A stretch of 64,000 bases of DNA, taken from Streptomyces fildesensis (lineage in GTDB: Bacteria > Actinomycetota > Actinomycetes > Streptomycetales > Streptomycetaceae). Numbering within the stretch: the stretch's first letter is position 1; each line of letters opens with the position of its first letter. Both the position numbers and the translations under genes were made by a program. Below the pieces are notes generated by a model. It was not told the DNA's origin, searched no databases, and was given only the letters and a program-made list of their open reading frames with translations. Positions 27,791 through 35,011 of this stretch are shown here, in pieces. The stretch is taken from assembly GCF_016107395.1 (NCBI RefSeq), contig NZ_JAAIKO010000005.1, forward strand, positions 186,001 to 250,000, written 5' to 3'.

Positions 27791-27976
27791 TCAGCGGCGG
27801 CGCCGGCGGCGGCTGGGGACGGACCATCCGGAGCCGAGTCCCGCCAGGTGGAGGGCGACCAGCACGAGCCCCACGAGCTGGAGGCTACCGGGTGCGAATA
27901 CGATGTCCGTCGAGGTTTCGGTCGCGTTGATGATGAAGGCGACCGCGAAGACGACGGCCGCGGCGATGGCGAGCAT
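27791..27976 (-). CDS. small membrane protein, 61 aa
   Basis: 61-residue protein with two hydrophobic helices (about 1-18 and 28-48) and a tail of six arginines that would keep the C-terminus in the cytoplasm. ATG at 27976 follows AAAGGAAG with good spacing. Not recognised; similar tiny Streptomyces membrane proteins have no assigned role. Confidence 0.7.
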   Translation of the reverse strand: MLAIAAAVVFAVAFIINATETSTDIVFAPGSLQLVGLVLVALHLAGLGSGWSVPSRRRRRR

Positions 27977-28262
27977 CCGGACTTCCTTTCCCAAGCTTTT
28001 TTGAGCCTCCCGAGCACACCGGAGGTTCACACGATGTCCACAACTGATCGGTCATCCCTGCGTCTTGCCCGCATTCGGCCCTTCAACCGCCGGATGCCCG
28101 GCAACCGTGTCCGGCTCCGGGTCGGGCTGGACCGGCCGTTCCCGGGTATCCGACCGGCAGACCGGCACACCGCCGACTCCGTACCGTTCAGCGAGCACCG
28201 TCTCGACGGGCACCGTTCCACCGGGCAGCATCCGCTGCACACCGTTCCACCGAGGAGCCGGA

Positions 28263-29225
28263 ATGATCGACGAGCAGGCCGTACTGGCCCTGGGGCCCAC
28301 CGGCCGCGAGCCCGCGGCGGTCGCCCGGGCGACCGGACGCCGGCGGCTGATCCTGACGGCGCTGCGCGGCGCGGCCGTCGCCGCCTGGGACGAGGACGCC
28401 TCCGAGCGGGCCGCGGCGCTCACGTACTACGCCATGCTCGCCCTGTTCCCCACCCTCCTGGTGACGGTCTCGGTGATCGGCCTGGCCGGGACCGCCTCGA
28501 CCAGCGATCTCATCGCCCAGGTCACAGCGGTGGTGCCGGCCGAGTCGCGGCAGCTCGTCGCGGGCACCATGAAGGACATGGCACAGGAGCACTCGGCGGC
28601 GTGGTTCCTGGCGGCCAGCGGCACGGTGGCGGCGATGTGGTCCGCCTCCAGCTATCTCGCCGTCTTCCGGCGGGCGCTGCACTCGATGTACGGCGTGACC
28701 GACCACCGGCCGGCCTGGCGGACCGCGCCGCGCATCGTCATCACCGCGCTGGTGCTGCTCACCCTGCTGGTCTGCAGCGCGGTCACCCTGATGGCGACGG
28801 GTCAGCTGGCCCGTCGTGCCGGACAGGTGCTGGGGATGGACGAGGCGGCGGTGACCAGCTGGAACGTGGTGAAGTGGCCGCTGCTGCTGTGTCTGGCGAC
28901 GGTTCTGGTCCTGATCCTGTTCCGCTCGGGACCCGCCAGGTTCCGGCCCCTGCGCGCGATGGCGCCGGGCGGTGCGCTGGCCGTCGTGCTGTGGCTGCTC
29001 TCCTCGGTGGGGTTCGCCCTCTACGTCTCCGTCTTCGGGACGTACAACCGGCTGTACGGGTCGCTGGCCGGGACCGTCGTGTTCCTGGTCTGGCTGTGGG
29101 TGTCCCACATCGCGCTGCTCGTCGGCGCGCATTTCAACGCCGAGCTGGCCAAGGGGCGCAGCGCCCGGGCGGTCTCCGACGACCGGTCAGATCCGCTGTC
29201 CGAACAGGTTTCTGAGGGCGCGTAA
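28263..29225 (+). CDS. YihY/BrkB family inner-membrane protein
   Basis: 320-residue membrane protein with about six helices. Family signatures are ASERAAALTYYAMLALFPTLLV (about 46-67; key E, AA, T/YYA, L, FP), WSASSYLAVFRRAL (about 128-141), and YNRLYGSLAGTVVFLVWLWVSHIALLVGAHFNAEL near the C-terminus (about 261-295; key Y, LYG, W, NAE). Function is uncertain despite the old name ribonuclease BN; a transporter or envelope role is likelier. ATG at 28263 follows GAGGAG by five bases. It is divergent to the 61-residue membrane protein across 286 bp. Confidence 0.87.
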   Translation: MIDEQAVLALGPTGREPAAVARATGRRRLILTALRGAAVAAWDEDASERAAALTYYAMLALFPTLLVTVSVIGLAGTASTSDLIAQVTAVVPAESRQLVAGTMKDMAQEHSAAWFLAASGTVAAMWSASSYLAVFRRALHSMYGVTDHRPAWRTAPRIVITALVLLTLLVCSAVTLMATGQLARRAGQVLGMDEAAVTSWNVVKWPLLLCLATVLVLILFRSGPARFRPLRAMAPGGALAVVLWLLSSVGFALYVSVFGTYNRLYGSLAGTVVFLVWLWVSHIALLVGAHFNAELAKGRSARAVSDDRSDPLSEQVSEGA

Positions 29226-29315
29226 CCCGCCGGGGTTCCTCCGTCCGGCCGCTTGCTCCACCGTATGGAGCAGGTCACCGCGCAGAACGGGCGAAAGCGT
29301 TCCTACCGTGAACCC

Positions 29316-30530
29316 ATGACTGTTTCCGGTCCTGCCCGCACACCGTCCCTCCGGTCCCGCGCGGCGGTTCTCACCGCCGTCTGTCTGACCGTCAGCTGCC
29401 CGGCCGCCCCGGCGTTCGCCCACGGTGACGACGGCCACGGACCCGGCCGCACCGTCATCGGCGGCGCGACGCTGGCGCGGCCGGGGGTGCACGTCCTGCC
29501 GAAGTCCGGCTCGCCCGCGCTGCCCGCCGGCCTGTCGGCCCTGTCCTGGCTGGTGGCCGACGCGCGCACCGGTCAGGTGCTCGCGGCCAAGGACGCGCAC
29601 CGCGCGCTGCCGCCGGCCAGCACTCTCAAGACCCTCTTCGCCGTCACCGTCCTGCCGCGCTTCGCGCAGGAGACCACCCACACCGTGACCGAGGACGAGC
29701 TGTCCGGTATCGGAGCGGGCAGCAGCCGGGTCGGGGTGCAGGCGGGCCAGACGTACACGGTGGCCGACCTGTGGCGCGGGGTGTTCCTCAGCTCGGGCAA
29801 CGACGCGGTCCATGTACTCGCCCGGATGAACGGTTCGGTGCCCCTGACGGTCTCCCAGATGCAGGCCAAGGCGCGGATGCTCGGCGCCGACGACACCGAG
29901 GTGGTCTCGCCCGACGGGTACGACGCCCCCGGCCAGGTCTCGTCGGCCTACGACCTGACGCTCTTCGCCCGTGCCGGACTCGCCACCCCGTACTTCGCCG
30001 GCTACACCTCCACCGCCACCGCGATGTTCCCGGGCGGCACCGACTCCAGGGGCAGGGAGGTGCCGCCGTTCCAGATCCAGAACACCAACCGCCTGCTGAC
30101 CGGGGCCGACGGTGTGGGGACGTACCCGGGGATCATCGGGGTGAAGAACGGCTACACCACGAACGCGGGCAACACCCTGATCGCCGCCGCCCAGCGCGGT
30201 GACCGCACGCTGATCGCCACGGTGATGAACCCGCAGTCCGGGGTCGCACAGGCCGTGTACAAGGAGGCCCGCGCCCTGCTGGACTGGGGCTTCGAGGCCG
30301 CCGGGGTGAACGGCTCGGTCGGCACGCTGAACACCGTCACCCGCGCCGTCCCCGCCTCGGCGCCGCGCCGGCCGGCGGCCGCCGCGCTGGCACCGGTGAT
30401 GACCACCGCTCCCGCCTCGGAATCCGCCTCGCTCCGGAACGGCTGGACCTGGTCCGCCGCCGCGGGCGCCCTGGTGGCGGCCGCCGCCGGTACCGTTTTC
30501 GCCCGCCGCCGGTACCTCCGCTCGCGCTGA
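29316..30530 (+). CDS. D-alanyl-D-alanine carboxypeptidase (S11, PBP5-like)
   Basis: 404-residue wall enzyme. Signal peptide (ends APAFA before HG near residue 34), then the S11 transpeptidase-fold motifs: SxxK as STLK (about 100-104), SxN as SSGN (about 158-161) and a KTG-equivalent KNGYTT (about 276-281). A C-terminal helix and RRRYLRSR anchor it to the membrane. It trims the terminal D-Ala of peptidoglycan pentapeptides. ATG at 29316 gives the signal peptide; no ribosome-binding site is evident, so translation may be leaderless. Confidence 0.88.
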   Translation: MTVSGPARTPSLRSRAAVLTAVCLTVSCPAAPAFAHGDDGHGPGRTVIGGATLARPGVHVLPKSGSPALPAGLSALSWLVADARTGQVLAAKDAHRALPPASTLKTLFAVTVLPRFAQETTHTVTEDELSGIGAGSSRVGVQAGQTYTVADLWRGVFLSSGNDAVHVLARMNGSVPLTVSQMQAKARMLGADDTEVVSPDGYDAPGQVSSAYDLTLFARAGLATPYFAGYTSTATAMFPGGTDSRGREVPPFQIQNTNRLLTGADGVGTYPGIIGVKNGYTTNAGNTLIAAAQRGDRTLIATVMNPQSGVAQAVYKEARALLDWGFEAAGVNGSVGTLNTVTRAVPASAPRRPAAAALAPVMTTAPASESASLRNGWTWSAAAGALVAAAAGTVFARRRYLRSR

Positions 30531-30540
30531 CCGCGACAGG

Positions 30541-30592
30541 CCGGAAAGAGCGGTGGAAGGCTGTTCCCGACGGCCTTCCGACGGCTTTCCGG
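30541..30592. terminator. two-tier hairpin terminator after carboxypeptidase gene
   Basis: Outer arms CCGGAAAG (30541-30548) and CTTTCCGG (30585-30592) enclose an inner stem GGAAGGC (30555-30561) / GCCTTCC (30573-30579). It begins ten bases after the carboxypeptidase stop. Confidence 0.7.
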
Positions 30593-30840
30593 CGGAATTC
30601 CCCCGGCCACCCGAAGCGGCGTGCTACAGTGCGAACAGCACTTGAGTACGCCGCTTCTCGGCGCCGGTGCTTGTTCCACTCCCCGCCGTGGCGAATTCCG
30701 TCCTTCTGGACCGGCCGCCCGGCAGTGAATCTCCTTCCTTCTCCCTCGCGGGTCGGCAAGCCAGTGGTGCGTGACACGTCCGCACCCTCACTCCGCCCCC
30801 GCCGGGACCCTTCTTTGGCATGTCCGTGAAAGGACCCAGC
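30593..30840 (+). other. long untranslated leader of the accessory rho gene
   Basis: This ungened stretch, after the carboxypeptidase terminator, lies directly ahead of the Rho paralogue. It holds a possible promoter near 30618-30640 (GTGCTACAGTGCG) and a C/T-rich tract around 30730-30830. Rho genes elsewhere often autoregulate through a long C-rich leader; this is offered by analogy. No open reading frame here looks convincing. Confidence 0.4.
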
Positions 30841-31986
30841 ATGACCACCACACTCGAACACCCCCCTGCCAGAACCACCCGCACCACCCTCCCGACGCCG
30901 GTCACCGGCGTCCTCGACATCGTCGGCAACCAGGGCTTCCTGCGCACCGGCGGTTACCACCCGACGCCCGACGACCCGCAGGTGACAACGGCTCAGATCC
31001 GCAAGTACGGCCTGCGCAAGGGTGACCGCGTCGAAGGCACCGCCGACCGGCCGCGTGCCCTCGGCACCGTCGAACGGATCAACGGCCGCGAAGCCGGTGC
31101 TCCCGGCGTCCGCCCGCACTTCGGTGATCTCACCCCCGTCCACCCGCGTGAGCGGCTGCGGCTGGAGACCTCGCCCAGCGCCCTCACCACCCGGCTCGTC
31201 GACCTCGTCGCACCGGTCGGCAAGGGCCAGCGCGGGCTCATCGTGGCCCCGCCCAAGACCGGCAAGACCCTGCTCCTGCAGAGCCTGGCCAACTCCGTCG
31301 CCGTCAACCACCCCGATGCCCACCTCATGGTCGTCCTCCTGGACGAACGCCCCGAGGAGGTCACCGACATGCGCCGGTCGGTGCGCGGCGAGGTGCTCGC
31401 CTCGACGTTCGACCGCCCGGCCAAGGAGCACATCGCCCTCGCCGAACTGGCCGTCGAACGCGCCAAGCGCCTCGTCGAGCTCGGCCAGGACGTGGTGATA
31501 CTCCTCGACTCGATCACCCGGCTGTGCCGCGCCCACAACAACGCGGCGCCCGGCAACGGCCGCACCCTCAGCGGCGGTGTCGACTCCGCCGCGGTGCAGG
31601 CGCCCAAGCGGCTCTTCGGCGCCGCGCGCTGCGCCGAAGAGGGCGGCTCCCTGACCATCCTCGCGACCGCGCTCGTCGACACCGGCTCCCGGGCCGACGA
31701 CTACTTCTTCGAGGAGCTGAAGGGCACCGGCAACATGGAACTGCGGCTGGACCGCTCGCTCGCCGAGAAGCGGATCTTCCCGGCCATCGACGTGACCCCG
31801 TCCGGCACCCGGCGCGAGGAGCTGCTGCTGCCCGCCGCCGAGCTGGCGGCCGTGCGCGGCCTGCGCCGGGCCCTGCAGTCCAGGGACACCCAGCAGACCC
31901 TCGAAATACTGCTCGACCGGATGCGGCAGTCCCCGGACAACGCCACGTTCCTCCAGCAGATCCAGCGCACGGTCCCCGGCGCCTGA
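30841..31986 (+). CDS. rho: accessory short Rho transcription termination factor
   Basis: 381-residue Rho-family hexameric RNA helicase. The cold-shock RNA-binding fold (about 18-75, [17 protein letters not shown] and [15 protein letters not shown]) is followed by the ATPase core. That core shows Walker A APPKTGKT (about 136-143), Walker [15 protein letters not shown], the Q-loop region LSGGVDSAA, the R-loop KGTGNMEL and the arginine finger region SGTRREELL. It lacks the N-terminal helix bundle and the long Arg/Asp/Asn-rich insert of the main actinobacterial Rho (600-700 residues), so it is probably a second copy. ATG at 30841 follows AAAGGA with eight bases spacing. An efflux operon follows downstream. 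Confidence 0.9.
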   Translation: MTTTLEHPPARTTRTTLPTPVTGVLDIVGNQGFLRTGGYHPTPDDPQVTTAQIRKYGLRKGDRVEGTADRPRALGTVERINGREAGAPGVRPHFGDLTPVHPRERLRLETSPSALTTRLVDLVAPVGKGQRGLIVAPPKTGKTLLLQSLANSVAVNHPDAHLMVVLLDERPEEVTDMRRSVRGEVLASTFDRPAKEHIALAELAVERAKRLVELGQDVVILLDSITRLCRAHNNAAPGNGRTLSGGVDSAAVQAPKRLFGAARCAEEGGSLTILATALVDTGSRADDYFFEELKGTGNMELRLDRSLAEKRIFPAIDVTPSGTRREELLLPAAELAAVRGLRRALQSRDTQQTLEILLDRMRQSPDNATFLQQIQRTVPGA

Positions 31987-32068
31987 ACACCTGAACACCT
32001 GAGCCGACCGTCCGGGCGTAACCCCGACCGGCTCCCTCCGGCCGTACTCGACCGGAAGACGTTTGGCA

Positions 32069-32084
32069 GTGAATAATAATTCAC
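32069..32084. promoter_or_regulatory. upstream TetR-type operator
   Basis: Palindrome GTGAAT-AATA-ATTCAC (6-bp arms, 4-base spacer) ahead of the MFS-TetR operon. It has the same 16-base layout as the site 24 bp downstream. The AT-rich centre may overlap the -10 region of the promoter, fitting repression by the downstream TetR protein. Confidence 0.72.
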
Positions 32085-32092
32085 CTCATCTG

Positions 32093-32108
32093 GTGAACGT
32101 CCATTCAC
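32093..32108. promoter_or_regulatory. downstream TetR-type operator
   Basis: Palindrome GTGAAC-GTCC-ATTCAC, one mismatch from symmetric, with flanking G and C extending the arms to GGTGAA/TTCACC. Repeat distance to the first site is 24 bp, slightly over two helical turns, so two dimers could bind the same face. Confidence 0.72.
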
Positions 32109-32136
32109 CTCCCTCACGTCTCATGGAGCGCGCCCC

Positions 32137-33576
32137 GTGGACTTCCGGAAACGGCTCATGGTCCCCGTCCTGGCATTCGGCGGAATCCTCATGGCGATCA
32201 TGCAGACCGTCGTGGTGCCGCTCCTCCCCGATCTGCCGCGCCTCACCGGCGCCTCGCCCGCCGGCGTCTCCTGGATGGTCACCGCGACCCTGCTGGCCGG
32301 AGCCGTTCTCACCCCCGTACTGGGCCGGGCCGGCGACATGTACGGCAAGCGCCGCGTGCTGCTGATCGCGCTCGGGCTGATGACCTTCGGTTCCCTGCTG
32401 TGCTCCGTGACCTCCGACATCCGGCTGCTGATCGCCGCCCGCGCCCTGCAGGGCGCCGCCGCCGCCGTCGTACCGCTGTCCATCAGCATCCTGCGCGACG
32501 AGCTGCCCCCGCACCGGACCGGCTCCGCCGTGGCGATGATGAGTTCGACCGTCGGCATCGGTGCCGCCTTCGGACTGCCGCTGGCCGCCCTGATCGTGCA
32601 GTACGCCGACTGGCACGTCATGTTCTGGGCCACCACCGCCCTGGGCGCGCTCGGCCTCGGGCTGGCCTGGTGGGTCGTGCGCGAGTCGCCGATCCGCTCC
32701 CCCGGCCGTTTCGACTTCACCGGCGCCGCCGGACTGGCGGCCGGACTCGTCTGCCTGCTGCTGGCGGTCTCCCAGGGCGGCCAGTGGGGCTGGACCAGCC
32801 CGGCCGTGCTGAGCCTGGCCGTGGCCTCCGTCGTCATCCTCGCCGGGTGGCGGTGGCAGCAACTGCGCGCCACCAGCCCGCTGGTGGACCTGCGGCTGGC
32901 CGCCAGCCCGCGCGTCGCGCTGCCGCACATCGCCGCGCTCCTCGCGGGCTTCGCCTTCTACGCCAACTCGCTGGTGACCGCCCAACTGGTGCAGGCGCCC
33001 AAGGAGACCGGCTACGGGCTGGGGCTGTCCATCGTGGCGAGCGGGCTGTGCCTGCTGCCCAGCGGCATCATCATGCTGCTGCTGTCCCCGGTCTCGGCCC
33101 GGATATCGGCGGCCCGCGGCCCGAAGTTCACCCTCGCCGCCGGAGCCGTGCTGCTGACCCTCGGCTATGTGCTGCGCATCGCGGACAGCCGGCAGCTGTG
33201 GGCGATCATCGTCGGCGCCTCCGTCGTCGCGTCGGGGACCACGCTGGCCTACTCCGCCCTTCCGACGCTGATCCTGCGCGCCGTCCCGGCCGGCCAGACC
33301 GCGTCCGCCAACGGCGTCAACGTCCTCATGCGCACCGTCGGCCAGGCCACCTGCAGCGCCGCGGTCGCGGCGATCCTGATCCACCACACGGCGCCGATCG
33401 GCGGCCTGGAGATCCCGACGCTGCGCGGCTACCTGATCGCCTTCACCGTGGCCGGCGGCGTCGCGATCCTCGCCTTCCTCGCGGCCGTGTCGATCCCCGG
33501 CGGCCGGCGCGGCACTCCGACACGGCCCGCGCAGCGCTCCGAGGCCACCGCGGACCCCGCGCTGGAGGGAGCATGA
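32137..33576 (+). CDS. MFS efflux transporter, DHA2 (EmrB/QacA) type
   Basis: 479-residue exporter with about 14 membrane helices. Motif A is GRAGDMYGKRRVLL (about 66-79), a motif-B/C-like stretch is RALQGAAAAVVPLSISI (about 103-119) and motif C follows as VGIGAAFGLPLAAL (about 141-154). QTVVVPLLPDLP near residue 23-34 is the usual helix-1 motif. It should export an amphipathic drug or metabolite by proton antiport. GTG at 32137 follows GGAGCG; its stop overlaps the TetR start by ATGA, so both form one autoregulated operon under the tandem operators. The accessory rho gene lies 150 bp upstream in the same direction. Confidence 0.9.
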   Translation: MDFRKRLMVPVLAFGGILMAIMQTVVVPLLPDLPRLTGASPAGVSWMVTATLLAGAVLTPVLGRAGDMYGKRRVLLIALGLMTFGSLLCSVTSDIRLLIAARALQGAAAAVVPLSISILRDELPPHRTGSAVAMMSSTVGIGAAFGLPLAALIVQYADWHVMFWATTALGALGLGLAWWVVRESPIRSPGRFDFTGAAGLAAGLVCLLLAVSQGGQWGWTSPAVLSLAVASVVILAGWRWQQLRATSPLVDLRLAASPRVALPHIAALLAGFAFYANSLVTAQLVQAPKETGYGLGLSIVASGLCLLPSGIIMLLLSPVSARISAARGPKFTLAAGAVLLTLGYVLRIADSRQLWAIIVGASVVASGTTLAYSALPTLILRAVPAGQTASANGVNVLMRTVGQATCSAAVAAILIHHTAPIGGLEIPTLRGYLIAFTVAGGVAILAFLAAVSIPGGRRGTPTRPAQRSEATADPALEGA

Positions 33577-34187
33577 GTCCCATGACGACAGCCGCCCCCG
33601 ACACCCCGCGCCGTGACGCCGACGCCACCAAGGCCGCGATCCTGCGCGCCGCCCGCACCATGCTGGGCCGGCGCGCCTACGGCGACATCACCCTCAAGGC
33701 CATCGCGGAGCGGGCCGGGGTGAGCGCGCCGCTGATCGTGAAGTACTTCGGCAACAAGGAGAAGCTCTTCGCCCGCATCATCTCCTTCGAGTCGGACGCG
33801 GAAGCACTCCTGGACGCCCCGCTGGACGAGCTGGGCCGGCACATGGTCACCCAGGTCCTCACCAGCCAGAACGAGCGCGGCATCGACCCCATCCTGAGGA
33901 TCGTCTTCGCACCGCTCCACTCCGCGGAGGGCCAGGGCGACATCCTGCGCGCCAATTTCCGCGAGCAGGTCATCGCCGGCCTCGCCCGGCGGCTGAGCGG
34001 TCCCGAAGCCCAGCTGCGGGCCGAACTCACCGTGGGCATGCTGCTGGGCCTCGGCGCCGTCTACGGGATCGCGCGCGGCGAGGCGGTCCGCGCGATGACC
34101 GTCCCGGCCCTCGTCGAGCGGTGTGCCCCCGCGCTCCAGAAGCTCATCACTCCGGCCGGAAACCCGTTGGCTCCCGCCGCCCGGTAA
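33573..34187 (+). CDS. TetR/AcrR family repressor of the MFS operon
   Basis: 204-residue regulator. The N-terminal helix-turn-helix is canonical: AAILRAARTMLGRRAYGDITLKAIAERAGVSAPLIVKYFGNKEKLF (about 20-66; key TLKAIAERAGVS and YFGNKEKL). The C-terminal domain contains RIVFAPLHS and QVIAGLARRL, a TetR_C17-like pattern. ATG at 33573 overlaps the MFS stop (ATGA) and has GGAGGGAG upstream. By position it binds the two GTGAA/TTCAC palindromes and responds to a substrate of the exporter; this is inferred. Confidence 0.9.
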   Translation: MSPMTTAAPDTPRRDADATKAAILRAARTMLGRRAYGDITLKAIAERAGVSAPLIVKYFGNKEKLFARIISFESDAEALLDAPLDELGRHMVTQVLTSQNERGIDPILRIVFAPLHSAEGQGDILRANFREQVIAGLARRLSGPEAQLRAELTVGMLLGLGAVYGIARGEAVRAMTVPALVERCAPALQKLITPAGNPLAPAAR

Positions 34188-34203
34188 CGGTGAGGATGGT
34201 CGG

Positions 34204-35001
34204 GTGGACCCTACGACGATCGAACAGTTCCTCGACAACGGCTTCATCAGGATCGAACGGGCCTTCTCCGAGGAGACCGCGCGGGCCTGCGCGGAGCTGC
34301 TCTGGGCGAAGACCGGCACCGATCCGGACGACCCGGCCTCGTGGACGGAACCGGTGCACTGGGTCTCCGACATGTCGGACGCCCCCTTCGTCGAGGCCGC
34401 CAACACCCCGGTTCTGCACGACGCGTTCGACCATCTGGTCGGCCCCGGCCGCTGGGTGCCGCGGCCCTCGCTGGGCTCCTTCCCGCTCCGCTTCCCGCAC
34501 CCGCAGGAGCCCGACGACGCCGGCTGGCACATCGAGGGCAGCTACTACCGCGAGGGCGAGAAGTGGCCGTTCGCCAACCTCCGTTCCGAGGGCCGGGCGC
34601 TGCTGATGCTGTTCCTCTTCACCGAGACCGGCCCCGAGGACGCGCCGACCCGGATCCGGGTCGGCTCGCACCTGGACGTTCCGCCGGTCCTGCGGCCGTT
34701 CGGCGAGGAGGGGGCGTCGATCCTGGAGATTGCTCCCCGCATCGACGAGGTGAGCGCGCACCGGCCGGTCGCGCTGGCCACCGGCAGCCCCGGGGACGTC
34801 TATCTGTGCCATCCCTTCCTGGTGCACGCGGCCCAGCCGCACCACGGCAGCCGCCCCCGGTTCATGGCCCAGCCCCCGCTGTTCCCTGCGGTCCACTACG
34901 AGCTGGAACGGTCCAACGGCGCCTACTGCCCGGTGGAGACCGCGATCCGGCGAGGCCTGGAAGGCTCTCCCGGCATCGGCGGCGGTCGGACCGTTGGATA
35001 G
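34204..35001 (+). CDS. phytanoyl-CoA dioxygenase (PhyH) family oxygenase
   Basis: 265-residue Fe(II)/2-oxoglutarate-type oxygenase. It opens with TIEQFLDNGFIRIERAFSEETA (about 4-25, typical PhyH start). The facial triad appears as HIE in GWHIEGSYY (about 109-117; Glu replacing the usual Asp) and distal His in FLVHAAQPHHGSRPRF (about 207-222), with the Arg for 2-oxoglutarate. It hydroxylates a small molecule of unknown identity. GTG at 34204 is preceded by GGTGAGGATGG. It follows the TetR gene by 16 bp and may be in the same transcript, which is suggestive of a metabolite-linked efflux locus. Confidence 0.85.
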   Translation: MDPTTIEQFLDNGFIRIERAFSEETARACAELLWAKTGTDPDDPASWTEPVHWVSDMSDAPFVEAANTPVLHDAFDHLVGPGRWVPRPSLGSFPLRFPHPQEPDDAGWHIEGSYYREGEKWPFANLRSEGRALLMLFLFTETGPEDAPTRIRVGSHLDVPPVLRPFGEEGASILEIAPRIDEVSAHRPVALATGSPGDVYLCHPFLVHAAQPHHGSRPRFMAQPPLFPAVHYELERSNGAYCPVETAIRRGLEGSPGIGGGRTVG

Positions 35002-35011
35002 CGTTCAGGGC

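Noticed and set aside
30144..30162. KNG in place of KTG as a defect of the carboxypeptidase
   Set aside because: KNGYTT is a variant I recall from actinobacterial S11 enzymes, so it is not treated as loss of function.
30841..31986. Bicyclomycin self-resistance by a mutated Rho
   Set aside because: The positions recalled as drug contacts ([29 protein letters not shown]) look conserved, so target alteration is not supported; export by the neighbouring MFS remains open.
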